Origin: Gonatopus flavifemur
Lineage: Eukaryota > Arthropoda > Insecta > Hymenoptera > Dryinidae
Assembly: GCA_018340375.1 (NCBI GenBank)
Contig: JAFFJZ010000003.1
Location: forward strand, 25,978,001-26,042,000
Direction of reading: 5' to 3'
Length of the DNA stretch: 64,000 nucleotides
In this document: positions 44,648 through 54,454 of the stretch, in pieces
Layout: each line of letters begins with the position of its first letter
Numbering within the stretch: position 1 is the first letter of the stretch
Position numbers and translations under genes: made by a program
The notes under the pieces: generated by a model
Databases searched by the model: none
What the model was told of the DNA's origin: nothing
Seen by the model: only the letters and a program-made list of their open reading frames with translations

Positions 44648-47084
44648 ATGTTTTGCTACATTTGATGACCAAAAATAGCAAAGATCTTCAGATGTGGCTA
44701 TGAATTTATGCGTTTCAACGTTTTTGAGAATTATCAATCACCAAACAGTGCTTTTCTCTATATCATCAAATTAACCTACAACTATCACCAAATGACCTCC
44801 ATCATCACTAATTTACCCACCTCAAATACAAATTCGTTCACCTATGGATATTTTGATTCAGATCAAACTTGGAACGTTGGTGTTCGATACAATTGTTGAA
44901 AACGTGTGGAACAATATACTAAATGAGTTATAGGTTTCTATTCATCCATTTACGGAAGTTATTTACAATCAAACACAGAATGTCGCCAAATCACCTTCCC
45001 TTACCCTACTCTACCGTCTCTATCGAATTCTTGCTGAAAAATGATAATTCGATGTGTAAGGATTGCACTAAGTGTCGATGATGCTACGAATCAAAAGGTC
45101 AGGAGAAAGAAAAGTTATTTGGAACCCACATCTGGTTCAAGACAATGAAGAGAAAGCGTTATATGAGACACAGCAAACATTTGTCCTCCACACAACGCCA
45201 GTCTGTTCCTTTTCCTCCGCATGGTAATACTTCAATGCTTGCAACCCGTTATACGGAACATCATAATGCACGTTCATGACTGGGAGGTTTACGCTATACC
45301 GTATGAATCTAGCAACGTGTGCACCGGTGCAAATGTTTGCCGAATGTGTTGTGCCTTATATAAACATACACGAGAGAACCCCTTGACTCGGTCGAACCCT
45401 TGTTACGAACTCGTCGCTGAATCCATCTTCCTCCGTCATAGCTCCTCTCCTCTTCCTCGGTATGGTTTCTCACCAGGTTTGTCACCTTTTCCAAGCTGTG
45501 ACACACGGATGAACGAGGGGGAAAAAAGGATAAAGAAGAAGAATCGGGATAATGAAAGAGGGGAAAACACCGTGGCATTTGAGAATTGGGAGATTGGTAA
45601 AACAAAGTTGAATGTAAAGAACATATATGTGTGTTTGTTTTATTTAAAGATGGATCGATAACCATAAGCGTTCCATCTGCAAATACGTAGACATTTCAAA
45701 CTATAACGGTATTTTTGAGGGTTATGAGAGTTTGCCACCCTCTTCACGTATTACAGAATTAAATTTGTTCGAGAAAATTCATAACTTTTGATTTATTATC
45801 CTTCGAAGGTTCTATTTCCTCTCATATTTGTCTCGGAACTTTGGCACGATAAGAATGATGAACAATGCACGAGAATTTGTCTGGACCTGGTTATTACGGG
45901 TTCAAGGAATTTCTTATACATTCCATGTTGTTTACTCGCGTGTTTGTTTGGTGCAGGGGACAAGAACTTAATAGTTGTTGCGCAGGATATTCGTGATACT
46001 TCGTTTTTTATAGATAACGTTCCGTCTGCTGATACTCAATGTTAGAATAATGAGTCGGAGAAATGAAGCGATAGTTGAGTATTGTCGAGCCTTTTATTTC
46101 GAGTACTGAATTCATCATTATCATTGTTGAACTTTGATATTTACGAACGTGGATACCTAGTGTACATACCACCACGGTGCTTGAATTCTGCAAGTTGTAT
46201 TTATCGGTGGTGTTATTTATGATTCCGTAATTCTGTCATGTGGGTCATCGTTGATTATATTGAACGATCTCAGGTATCAATTGTTCATAATTATATATTT
46301 GAAGTGAACTTTAGAGTATTATGATCCATTTTCAATTTTGTCGACAATTATTGTAATAAGAGTTCTATAAGAGGAATCATATTTTCATGAGAAACGAAAA
46401 TATTTTTCTCGGATTTGAAAAAAATTAAAAAGACCGCATCTGAACATTGCACAGAATTAGCTCGTTGTTTCCGCGGACCTTACGATCGTTGTAAAAATCT
46501 TCAAAGCAACATTAGAGAAAAATTATGAGAAAATCTTGGAAAAAAATTTGTATGGAAACCATCTCTGAGAAAATTTTTTCTCATCCATGTAAAATTTCCT
46601 TATTCTCTGTCTTATTTTTTCCTCGAAACAATGAAAATATGATGGAAATTTTGCAGGTTTATGGAAATGAATAAGGAAAACTTTTCTACGGGATGTATCT
46701 CTACTGAGAAACATTTCAAAATTATATACAACTTATATGAAAATGATATTGAATTATATATAAATTATATACAATTTGGAAAAATTTTCCACTCGGGACA
46801 TTACCACCATGTTCTTCACTTCATGTTTTCATTACAATTTTTCAAGAAGAGAAGGAATAATTCATTGTTTGATTCCATCATATCGCCACCTCAAAATTTA
46901 TATTTCGCAGGAAACATTCTTCCAACCCATGCGTTGGCGAAAATTTACAATTCACCTTCTTCTTTCTTTCATATGTTCACAAAAATTGATGTAAGTAATA
47001 TCGAACGTTGACACTTTCAGTTCTCCGGATTAAAATGAACATTTCATAACGAAAAGCCCTCAATCCTTGGATTTCATTGGAAAA
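44648..47084. other. Non-coding stretch with one chance-length open frame
   Basis: A GC-richer patch at 45,200-45,560 accounts for the longest open frame (below). A weak inverted pair (TTTTCTCATCC...TTTCCTTATTC against GAATAAGGAAAA...GGATG, about 46,575-46,700) may be an old foldback. Otherwise unremarkable. Confidence 0.4.
45221..45661 (+). other. Longest open reading frame (about 146 codons), probably not a gene
   Basis: It begins at an ATG and runs without a stop through a locally GC-richer patch. The product would be basic toward its end (RIKKKNRDNERG) with a cysteine cluster (CRMCCALY), and matches no family I know. A minus-strand frame of similar length overlaps most of it, which argues for low stop density and against selection. 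A TATATAAA lies inside the frame at about 45,357, not upstream of it. Single-exon genes this short cannot be excluded from sequence alone. Confidence 0.12.
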
Positions 47085-47385
47085 AAAATCCTAGAACCAG
47101 AATACAAAATTCAATATTATGGACAAAATTTGTTCTATGTGAATATGCGATATGTTAAAATTATTCTGTGACATTTTCCTATGGGTGAAACATGTGGCAG
47201 CGTCCCATGAGTACACACATGGGGAAATTTTGAATTGGTGATAGTCATACGAATCAGACCCAGTCCCATATTTGCATGAGAAACCCATGTGAAAAGTTCC
47301 TATGAGACATGATCACATGCGAAATAAACCCAGTCCCAAATCCACATGGGAAATTTCGCATGCGAACCAATTCGGAATTTACAGT
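47085..47385 (+). repeat. Degenerate iteration of CCCATGTG/CACATGGG words
   Basis: GTCCCATGAG, ACACATGGGGAAATTT, GTCCCATATTTGCATGAGAA, CCCATGTG, TCACATGCGAAAT, GTCCCAAATCCACATGGGAA and ATTTCGCATGCG occur in about 200 bp. AAACCCAGTCCCA-type blocks occur twice about 70-75 bp apart. Ends are not defined. Confidence 0.5.
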
Positions 47386-47962
47386 AGGGTTCAGTTCCGT
47401 AGTAAGAACGGTAATTTATTTTTCAGTGTACTTTTTTGGTATTTTTGTGAATGAGAAAATCCTATTATTGATAAAACAGAGTGTACAACATGTTCCCACA
47501 TGTATCAAGGCACAGAGATTTATTTGGTGATGGCAAAATTTCACAAACAGTCGGCACACGGCCGCTCTCAAAAACACATTTGACCTCACTGTGCTCAAAA
47601 TAGCCGTCAGAAATCAGCCAAAACTTGTCCACAAGTTTCTGACCGGTTTTTGTCACGTAAATTGCTGGCAAAAACTCTCAGAAATTCTACCATGTTCAAT
47701 GAGGTTCTAAGAGGTACGGAACATCCGTCGTAAACTTCCAGAAAATTATCTCTCAATTCCTGTGAATTTTGTCAATTCTTCGGGAGTTTCTGCCAGGTTT
47801 CTCGTATTATACTTTTCGGAATCTCATTGGATGCTAGTAGAATTTTTGTCAAAAACTCATACAAATTTTCAGACTGATTCTAATGGGTGACGGGCATTTT
47901 TAGCGGAGTAGGGCTCACAAAATACTTGCAGTAATTTTAATCCTGCAAATAGAAAAAATGCC
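47386..47962. other. Unclassified, repeat-like
   Basis: Contains several near-copies of CAGAAATT, TTTCTGACCGGTTTTTGTC and CAAAAACTC, with a related patch at 59,640-59,770. It looks like an anonymous dispersed repeat; no gene. Confidence 0.3.
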
Positions 47963-47970
47963 CCTTGAAC

Positions 47971-48678
47971 TAGAGTTACCAACACTGAGGGTTGAAATTA
48001 CAGGCTGTTTGTTACTGATTCATGAAAATCGACTGGCTTCAAATGGCGCTATTGAACATGTCAGGGCAGTTTGGGAAAAACTGGGACAAATTCCGCTATA
48101 AAACACCCGCACAAAAAGAAATTCGCTGTGATAGCGAAATTGAAACTTGCTGCGTTCGTTTTGCTGAAGCAGCAACTTTTTCGCAATCACAGCAATCTAT
48201 TAGCTGGGAAATCTTTGCTATTCTATATATGATACTAAAAATTTTGCTATTCTATATATTATACTAAAAACTTTGTTGCTGTAGTTAATGGCATTGCTTT
48301 CTCAGCAATCCAGTGAACTGTGGCAGCGAATTTTCAGCGAGGTTTGCAAAAAAATTTGTTATTCTGTATATAATACATCGATTTGCTGCGTCAGCAAGTT
48401 TTTCTTCTCCGTACAAAAATCCGATCAAAATAGTCGTTTTTCCCGTTGCGTGGAGGGTTTTGTCGAATGTTTTCAATATTTTCAACAGGGGACCCACAGG
48501 GAGAGGGTGTTGATTCAAAAAGAGGAAGACGAATAATAAGACTTTCTCAAGTTGTCAGGTTTAGGTGTAAAGTTCATCCATCTTAATGTCCTATTTCCAC
48601 TTTGTATCATACAAATTTTAGGTTAACGAGGGTCTACCACAAATTATGTTTCCGGGCCACATACAGTTAGCAACCCTG
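47971..48678. mobile_element. 708-bp hAT-like element with an 8-bp duplication
   Basis: TAGAGTTACCAACACTG at the left and CAGGGTTGCTAACTGTATG read inward from the right are imperfect inverses. They are flanked by CCTTGAAC (47,963-47,970) and CCTTGAAT (48,679-48,686), 7 of 8 identical. The interior is rich in CAGCAA/TTGCTG words and has a direct repeat of about 32 bp around GCTATTCTATATAT. No transposase remains. The 8-bp duplication points to hAT. Confidence 0.8.
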
Positions 48679-48686
48679 CCTTGAAT

Positions 48687-49330
48687 TACATTAAAATATC
48701 TGAACAATGTCGTACAGAATTTTGAAAAATATTGATCCCTAAAAAATGGCGAGCTTTCGAAAAAAGTCGATTTTTCAGGACAAAGAAACCAGTGTTTTGT
48801 TTTGAATCTTTTTTATTAGCGCAATACTATTTCAAGAATTGAGGAGACAAATTCCAGAACGGTCGGAGCTAAACTCCCCGAATTACAATCATTTTCGGTT
48901 CTACCGTCTAATGCAAGGAATATTGTTACGGTCGACTTTAAACGCGTTTTTCTCAGAAGTATGTTTCTAAATTTCGGGCATGAAATTAATTGAAAAAGTC
49001 CTGCACTGATTTTCATTAAGTTTTGCACACATCTCTGTTACGGTATTGGTGCGGGATCACTGTAAAAAGTCTTAAATTCAGCTCATTTCATGGCTGAATC
49101 TACGATGCAAACAAATTAAGCCGAAAAAACAATCGCCGACACAATGGAAAAAGCATTGTCTGAAATTAAGATGCAAACAGATTAAGACTTTCTTTTCACA
49201 GTGATGGAACGAAACGTTTGTTTTTCCACATTTGCCGATGCTACAAGCAATAATAGATTAATATTTCGGGTGGAGATCGTAATTTCTTTTCAAATGCGTT
49301 CCAGAAGGTGAAATTTCGAAGAATATTTGT
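48687..49330. repeat. Anonymous dispersed-repeat-like segment carrying a MITE
   Basis: The sequence has the style of widespread insect anonymous repeats: GGCGAGCTTTCGAAAAAAGT, TTTAAACGCGTTTTTCTCAG, TTTTCATTAAGTTTTGCACA. It is not matched elsewhere in the window, so the repeat call rests on general familiarity. The 146-bp MITE at 49,058-49,203 is inserted in it. Confidence 0.3.
49058..49203. mobile_element. 146-bp mariner-type MITE, CACTGTAAAAAG ends
   Basis: CACTGTAAAAAGTCTTAA and the right end read inward, CACTGTGAAAAGAAAGTCTTAA, pair with one small gap. AT flanks both sides. The interior CCGACACAATGGAAAA recurs at 54,382, so the family has a second, degraded member there. Confidence 0.8.
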
Positions 49331-51357
49331 TAGTGTTTTATTCTACGTCACTCCGGTCTATTCTGTGTTATGAGCCGCAAAAGGATTTTTTCCCTCGTCG
49401 CAGATCGGCTGCGATTGTCATTAGATTGCATATTTTTGAACAAAAATTTCCGTACACATTCTTAAATACATATACCATATACAATAATATCAAGAGAATC
49501 TTTCATATATTATTGCGATGGTAGAAACTCTTGGGGAAATTTACGCCATTTTGAAACCCTTTGGTTTCTCTCCGAAGAATTGGCGGCACAATGAAGCGTT
49601 CTGGTCAGAATGAAGTCAATTTGCTTAGGAGAAAAAGATTAAAAATCTTGAAAAATGGACCTATTTTTTGACCTGACGAATATATGTCCTCTTTTTATCA
49701 CTTCCATAATTTTCGATATTTAGGGCAATTCGTACGACATACTCTGCGAAATCTAATTGAGAAGCTATAGTTTTTGGACTCAATCGGATAAAGATTGAAG
49801 CAGTTATCTTACACGCCAATTTGAGGAACATAGTTTCAATGAATTGCGTTCAGGATTTCAAATTCAGATTTCCAAAAGTCGTGACTAAGCGAATGTTTTT
49901 TGGGGTGAAAAATGATTCCCATGATATTTTTCAATGTTTGAATAATGGATTGAGCAAATATTTAAAAAATTGATTTTTCAATCCCTTAATTTTGATTATT
50001 TTATTTTTCATCGAGATGTTTTTGAAATTTTTCCCGTCTTCACAAGCAACTTTTGCAGTGACTTTGGTCTCGGGTCTAGCCGAGAGGACAAAGGGAAAAA
50101 GTTTCTCGGCGGTACGCGGATAACTTTAACGTTCCTCCCAAATCGATTTCCATATGACATGACTCGTGCGTATTAGAATATATTCTTTGTTCGAAGGTCA
50201 TGAACGGACGCGTTACGGATGGATAAACACAGAAAAATTGTTCATTCGTCCACCAAAAAATTCCGTTTCTCTGTTTGATATCGAGTTAATTGAATTATAA
50301 TTTTCCAATAAAAGCTCAACGATCGTGATTTCTCGTTCGACAGAATTGGTACAGCAGTGGAATCAAAGAAACCATCCTAGGACGGAAATCAAATCCAATG
50401 TAACTTCAATCCCACTTTACGCTGGTTTTTGAATACCTCAAATATTTCCACATATTACACTTCGATGGTTGAATCAGAGGAAGTTTTAGCACTGATTTAC
50501 CAGTAAAATTCACTGATGTTTTCGGTACTTCTTTTCTTATTCGGATTTACAGTGTAATAATTCCTAACCCGGGAAAAATCATTTCACTCTCGTACATCAG
50601 ATTTGAAAAATCTGATTAAAATCAATGGGTGTTGATTAAAAACGGAATCATTCCTCAATAAAAATAAACAAACTCGGCGAAGTTTTGTTCAATTCTGCTT
50701 AGACCGTTAGGAACAAATTTTCATGTTAGTATAGCAACAAAAAATCCCCATATTCACTTCTATTTTTTGATATTTCATGATGACTACTGATGGCACATGA
50801 AGATGAAATTCTTCACAAAAAAGAATATTGCACAGACAAAGGCGTGAACTGGATCTCCACTAGCAATGACCTCCACGTGGTGAGATCTGAGAAACCTTTG
50901 ATGTTTCGATGACCTCAAAGACTTCGTTAGTCAAATAAGAATTCATTATTCTTCCGCGAATTGGAGTCACGTGTTGTAGGAATTCCAAAGAGCTGATGGC
51001 TGCTGTAGGGTAAGATATAATTATTGAATACAGGAAAAATACCATTCGTGATGATTCAAAGTCAAAGACAAAATTTTTGCATTTCAGAATACTTTCTTTC
51101 AAATTCAGTACATGTTTTTCATTTTATGCTAAATCAAAGCAAAGGAAGTTTTTTTTTCATCAAATCAAAAGACGTGGTAACCTCTAAATTTTTTGGAGTA
51201 AAAATCCATGGATTCGTAAGAAATTAAAATACTGTAAGTCCGATAAGAATCCGAATCTCATTCTATAAGACTAAATATTCACTCCATAAGAATGAGTTTT
51301 CACTCTATTAAGCGGAAATATCACCTTGTGGCAAAAGAATTTTCCATCATTTTCTAA
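49331..51357. other. Non-coding, partly anonymous-repeat-like
   Basis: 49,540-49,960 has the same anonymous-repeat texture as 48.7-49.3 kb (regular mixtures such as TTCGATATTTAGGGCAATTC, AATCGGATAAAGATTGAAGC). The rest is AT-rich background. No gene or bounded element. Confidence 0.4.
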
Positions 51358-51915
51358 GACCCACCACGGCCAGTAGAAACGTTTTGAAAATATGAGGTTT
51401 TGTGCACATGAAAGTACTAGTCTTCTAGTACCAGAAACACATTTTATTATATTCACACCATACAAAATTGCGGCATTTCAGCATACTCAACAAAAGTCTT
51501 TTGATTCACATGGATGTACCGCTACAGGTCACAATTTGGATTGGAGAACAAAAAATCAAAAGTTTTCTCAAAATGTAGTTCAAAATGAAGTGAAAGGCGT
51601 AGGATTCTCCTGATAAACTGAATTTTATAGACTCTATGAGCGATTTTCAAATGGATGCCATTTTTGTTCTAATCTATTCTCACTTCATTTTGAACTATAT
51701 TCTCAGTAACTTTTTGGTTTTTTGTTCTACAATCAAAATTGTGATCTGTAGCGGTACGCCCATGTGAATCGAAAGAGTTTTGTCGAGTCTGCTGATATGC
51801 CGCAATTTTGTATGGTGGAAATATAATAAAATGCGTTTCTGGTACTGGAAGACTAGTACTTTTATGTGCACAAAAGGCCATATTTTCAAAACGTTACTAC
51901 CATCCGTGGTGGGTC
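51358..51915. mobile_element. 558-bp foldback element with about 240-bp arms
   Basis: Starting from GACCCACCACGG and its inverse CCGTGGTGGGTC, the arms match almost throughout: AACGTTTTGAAAATATG, TTTTGTGCACAT, AAAGTACTAGTCTTC, CCATACAAAATTGCGGCAT, GATTCACATGG, GTACCGCTACAG and AGTTCAAAATGAAGTGA occur in both. A loop of roughly 70 bp separates them. No target duplication is evident, so it may be a transposon foldback or a local inverted duplication. Confidence 0.88.
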
Positions 51916-52669
51916 AAAGGATGGACTCTCACTCTGAGGGATAACAAATTGACTTTGATGTCGTATTTTCATTTTTTCGAAAAATTTAGAGAGCACACTA
52001 TCAAAAGTTTTTCTCCGAATCGGTAGGTTTTTGAAAGGCGTGAGACAAGGGTTGAGTGTAAATTTGAACGTGTGAACGGATTGTTATCCTGAAAACAACA
52101 TTCGATGTCCAGTTTGTTGCAGTTGATTTGAACCTATTGATGAGTATGTGATTTCCCCGCTTGCTTGGGATATCTTTATGAATTTTATTTCAGATTTATG
52201 TCATTTTCAGACGCATTTGGTTGGTCACACTGTTGTCATGCAAATCACATGAATTTCACAGTCAAAATAGATTGTAATAGCGTTAACATGAATTGAATTT
52301 GGTATTCATTTTTTTGGTTCTTGCGATAGAGCTGATTTTTTATGGAAATGAAAAAAAGTTGACATCTTGCTGAAGCATAATTTGCTGAAGAGATAATTAC
52401 AACAGTGTAGTGCAGTCCGCAGCTTTTATCAGTTTACATTCATTTTTGTTTGTTTAACCTAAAACATTACGTGAAGAATTCAATTCAATTCAATTACAAA
52501 GAAAGAGCTGTATCAACAACTGTTCAGTTTGTCATTTCTGAAATGTTCGTTTGGTTGTCGACAGTCCGTTTCAAAAACATGTGTTCTCAATGTCATGTAC
52601 TGAGGGAACCCATTGAAGACATATACACTCGGATTCATGAGGGAAGATAAATTATCCGAAGCGCCCAGA
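51916..52669. other. Non-coding spacer
   Basis: AT-rich; no gene, tandem repeat or terminal repeats recognised. Confidence 0.45.
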
Positions 52670-52677
52670 ATTGGCAA

Positions 52678-54272
52678 TAGGGATGGACAGGCTTAATTAC
52701 TTGGCGTACTTGAAGTACGTTTTCTTGTCAAGTACTTTCAAATTTGACGTTCAGAATCTCTATTTCATGGAAATAAAAAAGTACTTGACACACTGAGAGA
52801 AATGTGTTCCGTGGAATTGACAATAAGAGAATTGTTGACATTTTATTATTGGGAATACAATAATTTTTGTTCTTATAGCAACACATAGTTGTCTTTTTGA
52901 CAATAAAATTGTCAATTGAGCTATGTTGACAGTCATATTTGTACAATGATTATTGTGGGTGATTCGAATTTTCATATATCAAATCACGATAATAAAAATA
53001 TGACCGTCAACATTGCTCAATTGAGAAGTTTATTGTTAACAAGGCAACCATGTGTTGCTCTAAGAACGAAAATTATTGTAAATCCAACAATAAAATCTCA
53101 ACAATTCTCTTATCGCTGATTCCAAGAAACACATTTTTCTCAGTGCAAAAGAAAGTAGTAAAAAGTATTGAAATTGCAAAAAATTGTAACACAATCATTT
53201 TTATACTTGTATTTTTTTTATAAATAATTATAATTTCTTCATATCTTATTTCCTTGAATGAATGAGAAGACAGAGATCAGAGGCGAATAAAATGAATGAG
53301 GTTCCTCTGAATATATTCAAGTTCAATCCTTGATTCATTCGAGTCATCTATCTTAATTTAAATTATATCTTTGTTTTCAATAACATTATAACTTCAATAA
53401 TAGTCATATGGTTGAAGAACTTACACACAAGGATTATTCGTTCTCAACCTCGAGTTAATATCACAATAACCGCGCTACTTTATTACGTTCTAATTTGATA
53501 AGGATACAAATTTCGGAATTGAACGATCTCAAATTAATGATTTTCAAATCAATTTTCGACTCTAACATTCTATAATTTTCAAATTCATTTGACTTCCCTA
53601 ACGTGTATGAACTCTGGCCCACTCTGGCTCAGTCCTGGGCCCATGCTAGGCCGGGATGAGCCCTATGGTACATACTGTTAATCATTCGAATCAGGATTAT
53701 CTCTTAAGATAACTGATAGATATCAACAAGTATATATCATACACGATAGATTCTTTAAATCATATTCGAAAGATTGATATTAAAACCGATAAATCAATCG
53801 ATATATTAAAGAAGAGAGTTGAATATTGTTATATATTCCTCTTTGAATATTATGAGGCAGTAATCGAACTTATCTTGTCTCGACGATGTAAATTCGTAGT
53901 CGGCGAATTGATGGACCTTTCGTCTTAGCAGATCTCAGATTCCTCCAATATAAGCAATAGCGGTATTTCATCTGTTCATCTGGATTGTCGTCTTCCTTCA
54001 GTGATTCATAGGAACTCTTTCAAAATACAGAAAAGTTCGGTACATGGATTCATTTTCTCTAATTTCGGCCGTATTTCGGAGATTTGAAAATTTCGTTTAT
54101 ATGATGAGTTCCAATCAGTCTATCGTTCGTGAGCTCACATTTCTCTCTGCCTTCTTTTCCCACTCCTCTCTTCTCCCTCCTCTCATCTTCCTATTCCTCT
54201 CTTCATTTCTCTCTTCATATTTCTTTCTAATCAAATATAAATCTACAAAATAATTGAGGCTGCCCATCCCTG
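52678..54272. mobile_element. Probable 1.6-kb non-autonomous hAT element remnant
   Basis: TAGGGATGGACAGGCTTAAT at the left and CAGGGATGGGCAGCCTCAAT read inward from the right match at 16 of 20 positions. CAGGGATGG is a common hAT terminus. Just inside the left end AAGTACTTGA-type words are iterated (TACTTGAAGTA, TCAAGTACTTT, AAAGTACTTGACA, AAAAAGTATTGAA), also seen in some hAT ends. The flanking 8-mers (ATTGGCAA and TAATCCAT) do not match, so the pairing of the two ends is not proven. A MITE is nested at 52,791-53,145 and CTCTGGCCCA-type words occur around 53,625-53,670. No transposase seen. Confidence 0.4.
52791..53145. mobile_element. 355-bp palindromic mariner-type MITE, CACTGAGA ends
   Basis: CACTGAGAGAAATGTGTTCC at the left and CACTGAGAAAAATGTGTTTC read inward from the right pair, and nearly the whole element is palindromic (AAGAGAATTGTTGA, ACAATAATTTT, GCAACACAT in both arms). 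As a result the same short peptide is encoded on both strands (MTVNIAQL, then CVA[IL]RTKIIV), a by-product of the palindrome. Flanking CA on both sides may be a decayed TA. Confidence 0.88.
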
Positions 54273-54365
54273 TAATCCATGGTGAAAAGTGAAACTTACA
54301 TTCATCCCAAATATCAGTGTATCTTAAAATGCATCCAAAACTAGTCCTATTTCAACTGAAAGTAA

Positions 54366-54454
54366 GCACTGAAAACAAATGCCGACACAATGGAAAAGAC
54401 TGAATCCCAATCAAGTTCTTCAAGTAAGACACATTCAGTCAGATTTTTTACAGT
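54366..54454. mobile_element. Degraded relative of the 49,058 MITE
   Basis: CACTGAAAACAAATGCCGAC and ACAATGGAAAAGACTGAAT match the interior of the 146-bp MITE; GATTTTTTACAGTATG at the right resembles its terminal CTTTTTACAGTG. Internal deletion is likely. Confidence 0.5.

Noticed and set aside
45340..45400. TATA box (TATATAAA) with downstream transcription start
   Set aside because: No initiator or conserved downstream gene can be shown; the motif is expected by chance in AT-rich DNA.
45221..45661. Longest ATG-started open frame, about 146 codons
   Set aside because: No recognisable domain, overlapped by a similar-length frame on the other strand, and located in a local GC-richer patch where stops are rarer. 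Kept only as a low-confidence entry.
46558..46705. Foldback element around TTTCCTTATTC
   Set aside because: Arms match over only about 25 interrupted bases in A/T-rich sequence; too weak to list as an element.
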